Below are positions 1-9,215 of a stretch of DNA of 38,485 nucleotides, one piece after another. The DNA comes from Pseudomonadota bacterium. Its GTDB lineage: Bacteria > Pseudomonadota > Alphaproteobacteria > Caulobacterales > Caulobacteraceae. Positions within the stretch are counted from its first letter, which is position 1. Each line of letters starts with the position of its first letter. The notes beneath the pieces are model-generated. The model was not told the DNA's origin. It did not search any database and worked only from the letters and a program-made list of their open reading frames with translations. The DNA is taken from the NCBI GenBank assembly GCA_963205005.1, contig CAUJHW010000147.1:1-38485 (forward strand), in the 5' to 3' direction. Position numbers and translations under genes: made by a program.

Positions 1-232
1 GGTCCTTGTCCTCGTCCAGCGAGGCGATCGAGGCGCTGTCCAGCTTCGACTTGGCCGCCGCGCCCTCACCCTTGTCGAGGCCGAGCGCCGTCGCCTGCTC
101 GGGCGACCGGGCGAGGTTTTCGGCGAAGATCCGGTCGAAGACCGTCCGCAGCTTCGCGTCTTCCGGCCCGGCGGCGAACGCCGGCGTGGCCAGGGCCGCG
201 GCGGATGCGGCGAGAAAGGCGCGGCGGTCCAT
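1..232 (-). CDS. DUF885 family protein, N-terminal part (runs off window)
   Basis: Only the first 77 codons are inside the window; the gene continues past base 1. The start ATG shares one base with the stop of the upstream DUF885 gene (TGATG), so the two are probably translationally coupled. The product begins with MDRRAFLAASAAALATPAFA, a short Arg-Arg exported leader ending near residue 21. It then carries SPEQATALGLDKGEGAAAKS, which matches the segment after the leader of the neighbouring 600-residue protein (SPELVTSLGLDKGDRADAKA). This is therefore a tandem paralogue, presumably another exported DUF885 metallopeptidase-like protein. The zinc motif of the family would lie outside the window and cannot be checked. 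Confidence 0.8.
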   Translation of the reverse strand, partial: MDRRAFLAASAAALATPAFAAGPEDAKLRTVFDRIFAENLARSPEQATALGLDKGEGAAAKSKLDSASIASLDEDKD

Positions 233-2034
233 CAGGCCTTCGTCGCGGCGATGTAATTGTCGACCACGTTCTCCAGCGCGGTCAGCGGCATGGAGCCCGA
301 CAGCAGGACCGCGTCGTGGAACTTGCGCGGATCGAACTTCGCGCCGAGCGCGGCCTTGGCCTTCTCGCGCAGCTTCAGGATGGTGACCTTGCCGACCATG
401 TAGCTGCAGGCCTGTCCCGGCCAGACCGAGTAGCGCTCGATCTCCTGGGCGGCCAGCGGCTCGGGGTCACCCTCGATGGCGCGCATCTCGGCGATCGCCT
501 TCTCGCGGGTCCATTTCAGGTGATGCAGGCCACTGTCGGTGACCAGCCGGGCCGAGCGCAGCAGGGCGTCGTGGATGTAGCCCAGCTCGTTCAGCGGCTC
601 GCCCTTGTAGAGTCCCATCTCCTGGACGACCTGTTCCGAATAGAGCGCCCAGCCCTCGGCGTAGGCGCCGAAGCCCATCACCCGGCGGATCATCGGCAGG
701 TCGGCCTCGCGCTGCATCGAGATCTGCATGTGATGGCCCGGCAGGCCCTCGTGATAGGTCGTCGTCGGCAGGAACCAGTAGGGGCTCTCGGCAGTGTCGC
801 GCAGGTTCAGCCAGTAGACGCCGGGCCGCGAGCCATCGAGGCTGGCGCTCTCGTAGTGGGTGGACGCACCGCCCTCGGTGGCGGCGGGAATCCGGCGGAT
901 CTCTAGCGGCGCCTTGGGCAGGGTCCCGAACTGTTCGGGCAGGCGGGCCGTGATGGTCTTCACCACCTTGTTCAGGTCGGTGATGATCTGGGCCTTGCCG
1001 GCGTCGGTGTTCGGATAGACGCCCTGCTTGCTGGCGTAGAGGGCGATGTAGCGTTCGCCCACCGTGCCCTTGGTGAAGCCCAGTTGCCGGAACAGGACAT
1101 CCGCGCGGGCCGACAGCTCGGCGGTGACGTCCCGGCCCAGCTTGTGGACCTCGTCGGGCGAGATCCGGGTGGTGGTCTGGGCATAGAGCGAGGCGGCGTA
1201 GTAGGCCTCGCCGTCGGGCAGCTTCCAGCAGCCGGCGTCGTGGGTGGCCTTGGTCTTCAGGCTCTCCAGCAGCGCCATCTGGCGGTCCAGCGCCGGGACC
1301 ACCTTGGCCGTGTAGGCCGCCGAGGCGGCCGCCATCCAGTCGCCGGCGATCCCCTTGGCCTTCGCCCGATTGCCCAGCGAAGTGACCAGGCCCGCCTTGT
1401 CGGGCGCTGCGCGCAGCAGGGTCATGCCGGCCAGGGCGCCCTTGATCGCGTAGTCCGGCGGAATCACGCCCAGGCCGACGTCGTGGCGGACCCGCTCGGC
1501 CTCATCGTCCATCATCCGGGCGAAGGCTTCCAGCCGCGCCACATAGGCCTCGCAGTCGGCGCGGGTTTCGATGGTGTGCTGGCTGTCGAGGAAGTCCGGC
1601 ACCTCCTGCCAGGCGCCGGAGATCTGGGCCAGGACATAGGGCGATCCCGCGCCCGTCCCGCCGTAGTTGAAGGCGCGGTTGGCGTCGTCAGTGGACTGAA
1701 GCTCGAACAGCAGGGTGTCGTAGTTGACCGCCGCCATGCCGGTGAGCGCCGCGCGGTCGATGGCTTTCAGGCGGCGGAGCTGGTCGGCGTTGCGAGCCTT
1801 GCTTCGGGCGACACCCGCCAGCGAGGCGTCATGCAGCTTGGCCTTAGCGTCGGCGCGGTCGCCCTTGTCGAGCCCGAGGGAGGTGACCAGTTCCGGGCTC
1901 TCGGCCAGAGTCTCGGCGACCACCTCGTCGAGGAGGCGGCTGAGCTGCTGGGCGGCGCCCGTGGCCTGGGCGAAGGCCGGGCCGGCGAGCGCGGCGGCGC
2001 CGGCGGCGACGAGAAGTCCACGGCGGGTCTGCAA
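232..2034 (-). CDS. Exported DUF885 family protein (predicted zinc peptidase)
   Basis: This 600-residue protein has a Tat-like or Sec leader (MQTRRGLLVAAGAAALAGPA, cleavage near residue 22), so it should act in the periplasm. The family hallmark HEGLPGHH is at residues 428-435, where H428, E429 and probably a later His/Glu would bind a metal. It is followed by the second conserved block YAEGWALYSE. DUF885 proteins are predicted metallopeptidases, but most have no assigned substrate. The start is TTG, chosen because a GGAGG sits exactly 7 bases upstream and the signal peptide begins here. The gene is followed with a one-base overlap by a truncated-in-window paralogue, which suggests a duplicated two-gene operon. 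The family call is firm; the substrate is unknown. Confidence 0.9.
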   Translation of the reverse strand: MQTRRGLLVAAGAAALAGPAFAQATGAAQQLSRLLDEVVAETLAESPELVTSLGLDKGDRADAKAKLHDASLAGVARSKARNADQLRRLKAIDRAALTGMAAVNYDTLLFELQSTDDANRAFNYGGTGAGSPYVLAQISGAWQEVPDFLDSQHTIETRADCEAYVARLEAFARMMDDEAERVRHDVGLGVIPPDYAIKGALAGMTLLRAAPDKAGLVTSLGNRAKAKGIAGDWMAAASAAYTAKVVPALDRQMALLESLKTKATHDAGCWKLPDGEAYYAASLYAQTTTRISPDEVHKLGRDVTAELSARADVLFRQLGFTKGTVGERYIALYASKQGVYPNTDAGKAQIITDLNKVVKTITARLPEQFGTLPKAPLEIRRIPAATEGGASTHYESASLDGSRPGVYWLNLRDTAESPYWFLPTTTYHEGLPGHHMQISMQREADLPMIRRVMGFGAYAEGWALYSEQVVQEMGLYKGEPLNELGYIHDALLRSARLVTDSGLHHLKWTREKAIAEMRAIEGDPEPLAAQEIERYSVWPGQACSYMVGKVTILKLREKAKAALGAKFDPRKFHDAVLLSGSMPLTALENVVDNYIAATKA

Positions 2035-2041
2035 GGTCGCG

Positions 2042-2046
2042 CCTCC
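2042..2046 (-). promoter_or_regulatory. Shine-Dalgarno site supporting a TTG start
   Basis: GGAGG on the minus strand lies 7 bases before the TTG at 2034-2032. It fixes the start of the 600-residue DUF885 gene, because no ATG near the signal peptide has such a site. Confidence 0.7.
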
Positions 2047-2217
2047 AGTTGCGAATGTGGCGCAAGGCTTAAGCGGCGGCGCCCGGGGCGGGAAGCCCGC
2101 CGGGGACAGTTTGGCGCATTAAATCCCGGTAATGCGAAACACCCTGCCCTTCGGCCTAGCGGAGGCGGGCCGGATCGGCTGAAATGGCGGCGCTTCGCAG
2201 CCAAGGATTCCATCACG

Positions 2218-3522
2218 ATGTCGCTCGTTCCGCGGCTGGCGCTCGCCGCCGCCCTGTCTCTGTCCCTCGCCGCCAACGCGCTTGCCCAGCCCCCCGCAGC
2301 AAAGCCGAGCGCCGCCGACCGCACGGTGCAGGCGGTCCGCGCCAGCGCCGGGTTCAAGGCCGCGACCGCCAGCCTGGAGCGCGAGCACGACCGCATCGTC
2401 GCCGAGACCATCCAGCTCACCGAGATCCCGGCGCCGCCGTTCAAGGAAATGGCGCGGGCCCAGGCCTACATGGCCATGCTGAAAGCCGCCGGTCTGACCG
2501 ACGTCGAGATGGACGCCGAGGGCAACGTCATGGGCCTGCGCCGCGGGACCGGTCCGGCCGGCGCGCCGCTGGTGGTGCTGGCCGCCCACCTCGACACCGT
2601 GTTCCCGGAAGGCACGAACGTGAAGGTGCGCCGCGAAGGGACCAAGCTGTTCGCGCCGGGCGTCGGCGACGACACCCATTCCCTGGCCGTGGTGCTGGGC
2701 TACATCCGCGCGCTGGACGCCGCGAAGGTCCGCACGAAGAAGGACATCCTGTTCGTCGGAAACGTCGGCGAGGAAGGCCCGGGCGACCTGCGCGGCGTCC
2801 GCTACCTGTTCGGCAAGGGCAAGTACAAGGACCGGATCTCGTCCTTCTTTTCCATGGACGGGACCTCGGCCGAGCGCGTGACCTTCGGCGCGGTGGGTTC
2901 GCTCCGCTACCGGGTGACCTTCAAGGGACCGGGCGGCCACAGCTACGGCGCCTATGGCCTGGTGAACCCGATGGCGGCCATGGGGACCACGGTGGTGGAG
3001 ATGAACCGGATTCAGACGCCGGCCGTCCCGAAGACCACGTACGCAACAAGTGTTGTGGGGGGTGGCACGTCCGTGAACTCGATCCCGGACGCCATCTGGC
3101 TCGAGGTCGACATGCGCTCGGAGAGCGCCGAGGAGCTGGCCAAACTGGACGGTAAGTTCAAGCAGATCGTGGCTTCGGCCGTCGAGGCCGAGAACGCCGC
3201 CCGCTCGCAGCGGGCCGGCAGGATCTCCGCCGAGGTGAAGCTGATCGGCGACCGCCCGACAGGCGCCACGCGGGAGGACGCCCTGATCGTCGAGATCACC
3301 TCCGCCTCCGTCCGCGCCGCCGGCTACACGCCGATCCTGGGCGCCAGCTCGACGGACTCCAACGTGCCGATCAGCCTGGGCATCCCGGCGGTGACCATCG
3401 GCTCGGGCGGCGACGGCGGCCGCGCGCATGCGGTCGACGAGTGGATCGACGTGGCCAAGCCGGAAAGCCTCAAGGGCATGTCCGTGGGCCTGGCGGCCCT
3501 GCTGGCGATGGCCGGGAGCTGA
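2218..3522 (+). CDS. Exported M20 family metallopeptidase
   Basis: The product has 434 residues and a clear signal peptide (MSLVPRLALAAALSLSLAAN, cleaved around residue 24). M20 zinc-site blocks are in order: AAHLDTVF (H124, D126), the bridging-Asp region PGVGDDTH (D151 or D152), GEEGPGD (catalytic E185, ligand E186), the dimerisation-domain motif GGHSYGAYG, and the C-terminal RAHAVDEW that supplies the last His. M20 enzymes cleave peptides or acyl-amino acids with two zinc ions; the layout resembles PepT/ArgE-type di- or tripeptidases, but the substrate cannot be read from sequence. The open frame extends far upstream over the DUF885 gene. The ATG at 2218 is chosen because the signal peptide starts there. 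It is divergent from the DUF885 genes, with 183 bases between them, and has no partner gene downstream. Confidence 0.9.
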   Translation: MSLVPRLALAAALSLSLAANALAQPPAAKPSAADRTVQAVRASAGFKAATASLEREHDRIVAETIQLTEIPAPPFKEMARAQAYMAMLKAAGLTDVEMDAEGNVMGLRRGTGPAGAPLVVLAAHLDTVFPEGTNVKVRREGTKLFAPGVGDDTHSLAVVLGYIRALDAAKVRTKKDILFVGNVGEEGPGDLRGVRYLFGKGKYKDRISSFFSMDGTSAERVTFGAVGSLRYRVTFKGPGGHSYGAYGLVNPMAAMGTTVVEMNRIQTPAVPKTTYATSVVGGGTSVNSIPDAIWLEVDMRSESAEELAKLDGKFKQIVASAVEAENAARSQRAGRISAEVKLIGDRPTGATREDALIVEITSASVRAAGYTPILGASSTDSNVPISLGIPAVTIGSGGDGGRAHAVDEWIDVAKPESLKGMSVGLAALLAMAGS

Positions 3523-3524
3523 GG

Positions 3525-4400
3525 CTACTCCGCGGCCTGCACGACCCGGGACTTCGCCGCGATCTGTGGCCACGGATCGACGGTGACCCGGCGCATGTGG
3601 CGGCGCTGGCCGGGGTAGTCGTTCAGCGCGAAGTGCCAGACCGAGCGGTTGTCCCAGAAGGCCACCGAACCCTTCTGCCAGGTGAACCGGCAGGTGAAGC
3701 CCTCGTAGCGGCAGTGATCGAACAGGTAGTCGAGCAGCGCCTTTGACTCGCGCGTCTTCCAGCCGTCGATCCGCAGGGTGAAGGCCGGATTGACGTACAG
3801 CGCCTTGCGGCCGGTCTCCGGGTGGGTGAGCACCATCGGATGGACGTACTCGCCCACATAGCCGTCGGCCTCGGCGATCTTCATCGAACCGCGCTTCTGC
3901 GCCGAGGGGCCCTGTGCAGAGTATTCGCGCGAAGCGGAATGGACGCCGTTGAGGGTTTCCAGCGTCGCCTGCAGGCCGGGGGACAGGGCCTCGAAGGCCG
4001 CCGCCTGACTGGCGAACAGGGTGTCCCCGCCGAACTCCGGCAGCTCGATCGCATAGAGGATCGAGCCGATGGCCGGGGTCTGCAGGAAGCTCATGTCGGA
4101 GTGCCAGCCACCGCCGAAGTTGATCCGGTCGGACGGCTCCTTGATGAGCTCCATCGCTTCCGGCTGCTCGGGCATGCCGGCGACGTAGGGGTGGATGTTC
4201 AGCGGGCCGAAGCGGGCGCCGAAGGCCACGTGCTGGGCCGGCGTCAGATCCTGGTCTCGGAAGAAGATGACCTGATGCTCGACCAGCGCCTGGCGGATCG
4301 CGGCGATCATGCTGTCGGACAGCGGCTGGGACAGGTCCACGCCGGATATCTCGGCGCCCAGGGCGCCGGCCACGCGGCGGATCTTCAGAGTCTCGATCAT
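3525..4400 (-). CDS. TauD/TfdA family Fe(II)/2-oxoglutarate dioxygenase
   Basis: This 291-residue cytosolic enzyme has the usual family length. The iron facial triad is visible: H100 and D102 in WHSDMSF and the distal H256 in VWHFALNDY. Arg residues at 267-271 are placed to bind the 2-oxoglutarate carboxylate. Typical early blocks GVDLSQPL and HQVIFFRDQ are present. TauD/TfdA enzymes hydroxylate small acids such as taurine, alkyl sulfates or aryloxyacids, usually releasing a group next to the hydroxylated carbon. No sulfonate transporter or sulfur-starvation gene lies nearby, so taurine is not supported. It is divergent from the PhyH-like gene with 52 bases between starts. The ATG is preceded by GGAGG at 7 bases. 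Its 3' end is 3 bases from the convergent M20 gene. Confidence 0.9.
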   Translation of the reverse strand: MIETLKIRRVAGALGAEISGVDLSQPLSDSMIAAIRQALVEHQVIFFRDQDLTPAQHVAFGARFGPLNIHPYVAGMPEQPEAMELIKEPSDRINFGGGWHSDMSFLQTPAIGSILYAIELPEFGGDTLFASQAAAFEALSPGLQATLETLNGVHSASREYSAQGPSAQKRGSMKIAEADGYVGEYVHPMVLTHPETGRKALYVNPAFTLRIDGWKTRESKALLDYLFDHCRYEGFTCRFTWQKGSVAFWDNRSVWHFALNDYPGQRRHMRRVTVDPWPQIAAKSRVVQAAE

Positions 4401-4452
4401 CGACAGTCCTCCCGAGACTGAGTTTATAATCCACGATCCCAGGGGGTGCGAT

Positions 4453-5289
4453 ATGGATTTGGCGACCGCCGCCTTCGACGCCGACGCCCATGCCGCGGAG
4501 ATCCGCCGGCAGGGCTACACGATCATTCCCGACTTCATGGACGCCGGGACACTCGCCGCCGTGCGCGCCGGGCTCGCGCCGTTCCAGGGCTCACACCACG
4601 GCCGCAACGACTTTGAGGGGTTCCTGACCGAGCGGATCTACACCCTGGTCGCCCGCGCGCCGGTGTTCCAGGACCTGGCCGAGGAGCCGCGGGTCATGGC
4701 CCTGCTCGAACGGTTCCTGCAGCCGGGCTTCCTGCTTACCGCCAGCCAGTCGATCCAGATCAATCCCGGCGAGACCGCCCAGAACCTGCACACCGACGAC
4801 GGCTTCTACCGTCTGCCCCGTCCGCGTCCGGCGATCAGCTTCACCCTCATCGCTGCGGTTGATGCCTTCACCCACGCCAACGGCTGCACCGAGGTAGTTC
4901 CGGGCAGCCATCTGTGGGGCGAGCCCGGCGCGCCGAACCGGCCCACCGATCTGGCCGAGATCGAGGCGATGCTGGTCCCGTTGGAGATGCCGGCCGGCGC
5001 CTGCTTCGTGATGGCCGGGACCGCGCTGCACCGCGGCGGCGCCAACCGCACCGACCGGCCGCGGCTGGCCTTCACCAACCAGTACTGCGAGCCGTGGGCC
5101 CGGCCGCAGGAGAATTTCTTCCTGGCCATGCCGCCTGAAGAAGCCCGCGCCATGTCGCCCCGGATGCAGAAGCTCCTGGGATACGACATATGGCCGTCCT
5201 TCATGGGCATGGTCACCGGCTCCCACCCGGCCAAGGCCCTGGAGCCCGGCTGGATCCCGCCGGTCGTGGCGCAGCGCCGAGAAGGGTGA
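4453..5289 (+). CDS. Phytanoyl-CoA dioxygenase (PhyH) family protein
   Basis: The product has 278 residues and the PhyH double-stranded beta-helix core. Metal ligands are H113 and D115 in NLHTDDGFYR and H193 in GTALHRGGANRT; R204, eleven residues later, fits the 2-oxoglutarate-binding Arg. The block HANGCTEVVPGSHLW is typical of PhyH proteins. Bacterial members hydroxylate many small molecules, so phytanoyl-CoA need not be the substrate. The ATG at 4453 is chosen over an upstream in-frame start inside the neighbouring gene because AGGGGG precedes it by 6 bases. It is divergent from the TauD-like gene, so the two iron dioxygenases may share a control region. Confidence 0.88.
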   Translation: MDLATAAFDADAHAAEIRRQGYTIIPDFMDAGTLAAVRAGLAPFQGSHHGRNDFEGFLTERIYTLVARAPVFQDLAEEPRVMALLERFLQPGFLLTASQSIQINPGETAQNLHTDDGFYRLPRPRPAISFTLIAAVDAFTHANGCTEVVPGSHLWGEPGAPNRPTDLAEIEAMLVPLEMPAGACFVMAGTALHRGGANRTDRPRLAFTNQYCEPWARPQENFFLAMPPEEARAMSPRMQKLLGYDIWPSFMGMVTGSHPAKALEPGWIPPVVAQRREG

Positions 5290-5305
5290 ATCGCCGAGGC
5301 CGCCC

Positions 5306-6043
5306 CTACCCCAGGTTCCGGGCGAACAGGGCGAACAGCCTCTCCCAGTGGCGTTCGGCGTCGGGCTTGCTGTAGGCGGCGCGCTGGGGGAAGGCGAAGC
5401 CGTGGTGGGCGTCCTTGTAGAGTTCGACCTCGGCGTTGACGCCGTCGGCCTTCAGTGAGGCGTCGAGGGCCTCCACCATCTCCAGCGGCGCCCAGTTGTC
5501 GTGTTCGGCGCAGGCGAAATAAAGCTCGGCTTTCGTCTTCTGGGCGGCCAGATGCGGGCTGTCGGGGGCGTCGGTGACCAGCTGCACGCCATAGAGCGAG
5601 GCGGCGCAGGCGATGCGCTCCGGGTAGCGGGCGGCGGCGTTGATCGCGTACTGGCCGCTCATGCAGTAGCCGATGGCCCCGGCCGGACCCGGGCTGGCGG
5701 CCGGATCACGGCCGGCGAAGTCCAGCAGGGCGTCGGTATCGTCCATGATCAGCGGGATATTGATCGAGCCCATGAAGTCGAACATCCGCGCTCGCGCCTC
5801 GGCCTCGGGCAGCGGTGGCAGGTCGCCCATCTCCATCACGCCGCGCCGGTAGTAGAGGTTGGGCAGCATCACATAGTAGCCGACGGTCGCGATCCGCCGG
5901 GCCATGTCGCGCAGTTCCTCGCGGATCGCCGGCGCGTCCATGTAGAACAGGATCACCGGGTGCGGGCCGTCGCGCTCGGGATGGACGATGAAGGTGGTGG
6001 TCGCCCCGTCCTTGGTGGGCAGTTCGACGGTGTGTTCGATCAT
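5306..6043 (-). CDS. Dienelactone hydrolase family protein
   Basis: This 245-residue alpha/beta hydrolase has the Cys-Asp-His triad of dienelactone hydrolases. The nucleophile C127 sits in GYCMSGQ, the acid is D182 in AEHDNW, and the base is H214 in AHHGFAFP. The length is that of the family (about 230-250). Members open lactone rings or cleave small esters in the cytosol. No chlorocatechol pathway gene is near, so the real substrate is unknown. It is convergent with the PhyH gene, 16 bases apart. Upstream is a 170-base gap containing an inverted-repeat element, so it is probably transcribed alone. Confidence 0.87.
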   Translation of the reverse strand: MIEHTVELPTKDGATTTFIVHPERDGPHPVILFYMDAPAIREELRDMARRIATVGYYVMLPNLYYRRGVMEMGDLPPLPEAEARARMFDFMGSINIPLIMDDTDALLDFAGRDPAASPGPAGAIGYCMSGQYAINAAARYPERIACAASLYGVQLVTDAPDSPHLAAQKTKAELYFACAEHDNWAPLEMVEALDASLKADGVNAEVELYKDAHHGFAFPQRAAYSKPDAERHWERLFALFARNLG

Positions 6044-6083
6044 GGTCCTGTTCCTGGAAATGCGGCGCTCACCGCGTAGCGGA

Positions 6084-6206
6084 CTCCCTCCACCACGCGT
6101 CGCGCGGTCCCCTCCCTCGATTGAGGAGGAGAGCGGGCGGCCAGTTCGTCATCCCTTCCTCCCCCCTGGGGGGAGGGGGACCAGACGCAGTCTGGTGGAG
6201 GGGGCC
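6084..6206. repeat. Intergenic inverted-repeat element
   Basis: The left arm (about 6084-6119, CCCTCCACCACGCGTCGCGC and onward) is an imperfect reverse complement of the right arm (about 6171-6206, ending GTCTGGTGGAGGG). Between them is another GGAGG/CCTCC-rich palindrome around 6150-6178. It fills the gap between the hydrolase and the SDR gene. It resembles the short palindromic intergenic elements common in Caulobacteraceae and may form an RNA hairpin that ends or stabilises transcripts. A related CCTCCC-rich element is at 14332-14470. Confidence 0.6.
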
Positions 6207-6213
6207 GGGCGGG

Positions 6214-7026
6214 TCAAACCAGCTCAGACGGCTTAAGCCCCAGTTCCTTGAGCAGCGGTTCGGCGTAGTCGATGCGACCGGTCATGGTCTTCGGATCGCC
6301 GACGCAGAGCTGGTAGACCGCCTCGGCGATGTATTCGATCGGCTGGACGCGGTCCTTGGTCTGCTCGTTGATCAGGCCGTGCACCGCCACCCCGGGGGTG
6401 TCGACCAGACCGGGCGAGACAACGTTCACGGCGATGTTGCTGTCATAGACCTCGGACGCCAGGCCCGTGGTCAGGCGCTCCAGCGCGGCCTTGCACATGC
6501 CGTAGATCGTGCCGCCGCCCCGGCGGTTGTAGGGCTGTTTCGGGTGGATGCCCGCGCCCGAGGAGATGTTGACGATCCAGCCCGACTTCTTGTCACGCAT
6601 GGCCGGCAGGACCAGCTGCGACAGGTGCATCGGCGCCCAGACCTGGACCTCCATCATCAGGTCGAAGCGCTTCTTCGGGAAGGTCTCGACCGGGATGAAG
6701 AAGGTGACGGCGGCGTCGTTCACCAGGATGTCGATGTCGCCATAGGCGTCCACGGCTTCCTTGATCAGCCGCTCACGGTCAGCCTCGCTGGAGAGGTCGG
6801 CCTTGATGGCCGTGGCCTCGCCGCCGGCGCGGCGGATGCGGTCGACCGTGGCATGGAGCGTACCGGGCAGCTTGGAGTCGCCATCCTCGGCAGTGCGGGC
6901 GGAGACGACGACCTTCGCGCCTTCCATCGCCAGGCGCACGGCGATGGCCTCGCCGATGCCCCGGCTCGCGCCCGTCACGAGCGCGGTCTTGCCGCGCAGG
7001 GTCCCGTTCGGATTGACTGCCACCAT
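6214..7026 (-). CDS. Short-chain dehydrogenase/reductase (SDR)
   Basis: The product has 270 residues with a classical SDR fold. The cofactor motif is TGASRGIG at 18-25, NDAA (in place of NNAG) is at 103-106, the catalytic Ser is in NISSG (155/156), and Y175 and K179 lie in YGMCK. A basic residue follows the Gly-rich loop, which suggests NADP(H), but this is inference. The substrate is unknown. The ATG at 7026 is preferred because GGGAG lies 8 bases upstream; an ATG at 7041 and an even longer frame to 7092 have weaker sites. It follows cckA on the same strand by about 70 bases and may be co-transcribed, though its role looks unrelated to the flagellum. Confidence 0.9.
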   Translation of the reverse strand: MVAVNPNGTLRGKTALVTGASRGIGEAIAVRLAMEGAKVVVSARTAEDGDSKLPGTLHATVDRIRRAGGEATAIKADLSSEADRERLIKEAVDAYGDIDILVNDAAVTFFIPVETFPKKRFDLMMEVQVWAPMHLSQLVLPAMRDKKSGWIVNISSGAGIHPKQPYNRRGGGTIYGMCKAALERLTTGLASEVYDSNIAVNVVSPGLVDTPGVAVHGLINEQTKDRVQPIEYIAEAVYQLCVGDPKTMTGRIDYAEPLLKELGLKPSELV

Positions 7027-7099
7027 CGTCTTCACTCCCATACCGGTTCTTCTGGTTGGGACTAAGCTGACGCGTCGGCGGCGCAGGCGCAAGGACCGA

Positions 7100-9211
7100 T
7101 CAGGCGGCGTTCTGGAGTTCCTGCTTCACCCGCTCGGCCAGGGTCTTGATGTCGATCGGCTTGGGCAGGAACGAGACGTTGCGCTCGCCTTCCAGCAGGT
7201 CGGAGAATTCGCTCTCGGCATAGCCGGAGATGAACATCACCGGCGCACCCCCCAGGTACTCGCGGGCCTGTTTGAGCAGTTCCGGGCCCTGCATGCCGGG
7301 CATGACCACGTCGGAGATCATCAGGTCGATCTGGCCGGCGTGGGTCTCGGCATACTCGAGGGCTTCCTCGCCGCTGGCCGCCTCGATCACCTCGTAGCCG
7401 CGGGCGCGCAGCAGCTTGGCCGCGACGCCGCGCACGGCGTCCTCGTCCTCGACGAACAGGATCCGGCCGGCGCCGGACAGGTCGCGGGCGGCAGGGCGTT
7501 TGGGGGCCACGGCCGCCTTGGCCGGCTCCAGCGACTCTTCCTGGACATGCACGGGCAGGAAGATGCGGAAGGCCGCGCCCTCGCCCGGCCTGGAGTCCAC
7601 GGCGATCCAGCCGTCGGACTGCTTGACGATGCCGTAGACGGTCGCAAGCCCCAGCCCCGTCCCCTCGCCCACCGGCTTGGTGGTGAAGAAGGGCTCGAAG
7701 ATCTTGTCCATCACCTTGGGCGGAATGCCCGGGCCGTCGTCGGACACCTCAATCAGCGCCTGGTCGCCCTGGGCGGTGGGATAGCCGAGGCCGCGAGCCT
7801 CCTCCTGGGTGACCCGGGCGGTGCGGATGCGGATCGTGCCGCCGCCCTGGGCGCGGATGGCGTCGCGGGCGTTGACCACCAGGTTCATCACCGCCGTGTC
7901 CAGCTGGCCCCGGTCGGCGCGGACATGCGGCAGGTTGCGGCCGTAGTCGGTGACCAGCTTGATGTCCTCGTACAGCAGCCGGCGCAGCAGCACCTCGGAC
8001 TCCGAGACCATCTCGCCCACATCTAGGATCTCGCGCTGGACGGTCTGCTTGCGCGAGAAGGCCAGCAGCTTGCGGACCAGGTCGGCCGCCCGCATCGAGG
8101 TCTGCTTGATCTCGTTCAGGCCCTCATAGGAGGGGTCGCCGACGGGGTGGCGCGGGGCCAGCACGTCCAGCTGCATCAGGATGGCGGTGAGCAGGTTGTT
8201 GAAGTCGTGCGCCACGCCGCCGGCCAGCTGGCCGATGGCCTGCATCTTCTGGCTCTGGGAGAGCTGCAGCTCGATCTGCTTCTGCTCGGAGACATCGACC
8301 AGATAGACCACCCAGCGGCCCGAGGTCTGCGACAGGTAGAGGTGGGCGATGCGGCTGGGATCGTGGGCCAGGCGCACTTCCAGCGGGGCGTGGCCATGGC
8401 GGGCTTCCGCCACGCGCAGGGCGGCGTCGAGGCGGCTGGTCGGCTCGATCAGGTCGCCGAAGACCTGGCCGGGCTCGCCCCCATGAGCCACGGCGGCCAG
8501 CGCCGGGTTGGCCTCGATGATCCGGGCCTCGAAGGGATCCTCGCCGTCGAGCAGGGCCGCGCCGAACGGCGAGGCGGCGGCGAAGGCGTCCAGCACCTTG
8601 GGCGGCGGGGCCTTGGCGCCCGCGACGGCGTTGAGCACCTCAAGCGCCGAGGACGGCAGGGCCAGGGCGCCAGACGCGCGACCGGTAAGGCGCACCAGGA
8701 AGCGGCGCGCGCCGATGGGCGAGACCAGGGCCTCGCGCTCCTGACCGCCGGCCTTCAGGTTGGCGCGGCCCAGTTCGCCCCGGCGTGCGGCGGCCAGGGC
8801 GCCGAACAGGCTGGAGGCGGCCGCGCCGCTCTTGGGCAGGCGCGGCGCCGGCCCCATGGCCTCGCGCCAGGCCGGATTGACCGTGAGCAGGCGGCCGTCC
8901 GGCGCGGCGACAGCGGCGGGTTCATCCAGGGCCGACAGGAAGGCCTCCGCGCCGGCCTCGGACTCCGCCGGCGCCTCGACGGGGCCGCGCAGGACGAACA
9001 GGCCGATACAGCAGACGCCCGCGAGGCCGGTCAGCAGCATCATGCTGGCCAGGCTCTGCAGACCGAAGCTGAACGCCGGCGCGAGCGCGAAGCCGACAGC
9101 CAGCAGGAAGAACAGCACCGCGAAGGCGAGAACGGGATCGACCTTGCGGGACTTGGACGACGACTCGGCCATGGCCAGCGTCAACGCCTCCGGCGAATCA
9201 TTGAATGTCAT
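7100..9211 (-). CDS. cckA: Cell-cycle hybrid histidine kinase CckA
   Basis: This 703-residue protein has two membrane segments (about 25-46 and 52-76), PAS-like regions (about 95-150 and 215-260), a HisKA box with phospho-acceptor H335 in GVAHDFNN, an ATPase domain ([26 protein letters not shown]), and a C-terminal receiver with acceptor D634 in MISDVVMPG and KP near the end. This is the CckA architecture. In Caulobacter CckA phosphorylates ChpT, which feeds CtrA and CpdR, and so controls replication, division and flagellar genes. It starts 4 bases after flhB stops, as the last gene of fliQ-fliR-flhB-cckA. An ATG at 9172 is a real alternative: it would make the acceptor His residue 322, the number used for the Caulobacter protein as I recall it. 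Neither start has a strong Shine-Dalgarno site. Confidence 0.93.
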   Translation of the reverse strand: MTFNDSPEALTLAMAESSSKSRKVDPVLAFAVLFFLLAVGFALAPAFSFGLQSLASMMLLTGLAGVCCIGLFVLRGPVEAPAESEAGAEAFLSALDEPAAVAAPDGRLLTVNPAWREAMGPAPRLPKSGAAASSLFGALAAARRGELGRANLKAGGQEREALVSPIGARRFLVRLTGRASGALALPSSALEVLNAVAGAKAPPPKVLDAFAAASPFGAALLDGEDPFEARIIEANPALAAVAHGGEPGQVFGDLIEPTSRLDAALRVAEARHGHAPLEVRLAHDPSRIAHLYLSQTSGRWVVYLVDVSEQKQIELQLSQSQKMQAIGQLAGGVAHDFNNLLTAILMQLDVLAPRHPVGDPSYEGLNEIKQTSMRAADLVRKLLAFSRKQTVQREILDVGEMVSESEVLLRRLLYEDIKLVTDYGRNLPHVRADRGQLDTAVMNLVVNARDAIRAQGGGTIRIRTARVTQEEARGLGYPTAQGDQALIEVSDDGPGIPPKVMDKIFEPFFTTKPVGEGTGLGLATVYGIVKQSDGWIAVDSRPGEGAAFRIFLPVHVQEESLEPAKAAVAPKRPAARDLSGAGRILFVEDEDAVRGVAAKLLRARGYEVIEAASGEEALEYAETHAGQIDLMISDVVMPGMQGPELLKQAREYLGGAPVMFISGYAESEFSDLLEGERNVSFLPKPIDIKTLAERVKQELQNAA

Positions 9212-9215
9212 TGTG

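Noticed and set aside
1084..2217. In-frame upstream extension of the M20 peptidase
   Set aside because: It is antisense to the DUF885 gene and precedes a clear signal peptide, so the start at 2218 is preferred.
3525..4400. Calling the TauD-like gene taurine dioxygenase
   Set aside because: No sulfonate transporter or sulfur-regulation gene is adjacent, and the substrate pocket cannot be judged from sequence by eye.
2119..4491. A 790-codon open frame on the minus strand across the M20 and TauD-like genes
   Set aside because: It runs antisense to the M20 gene and out of frame through the TauD-like gene; both real genes have intact catalytic motifs and the shadow has none.
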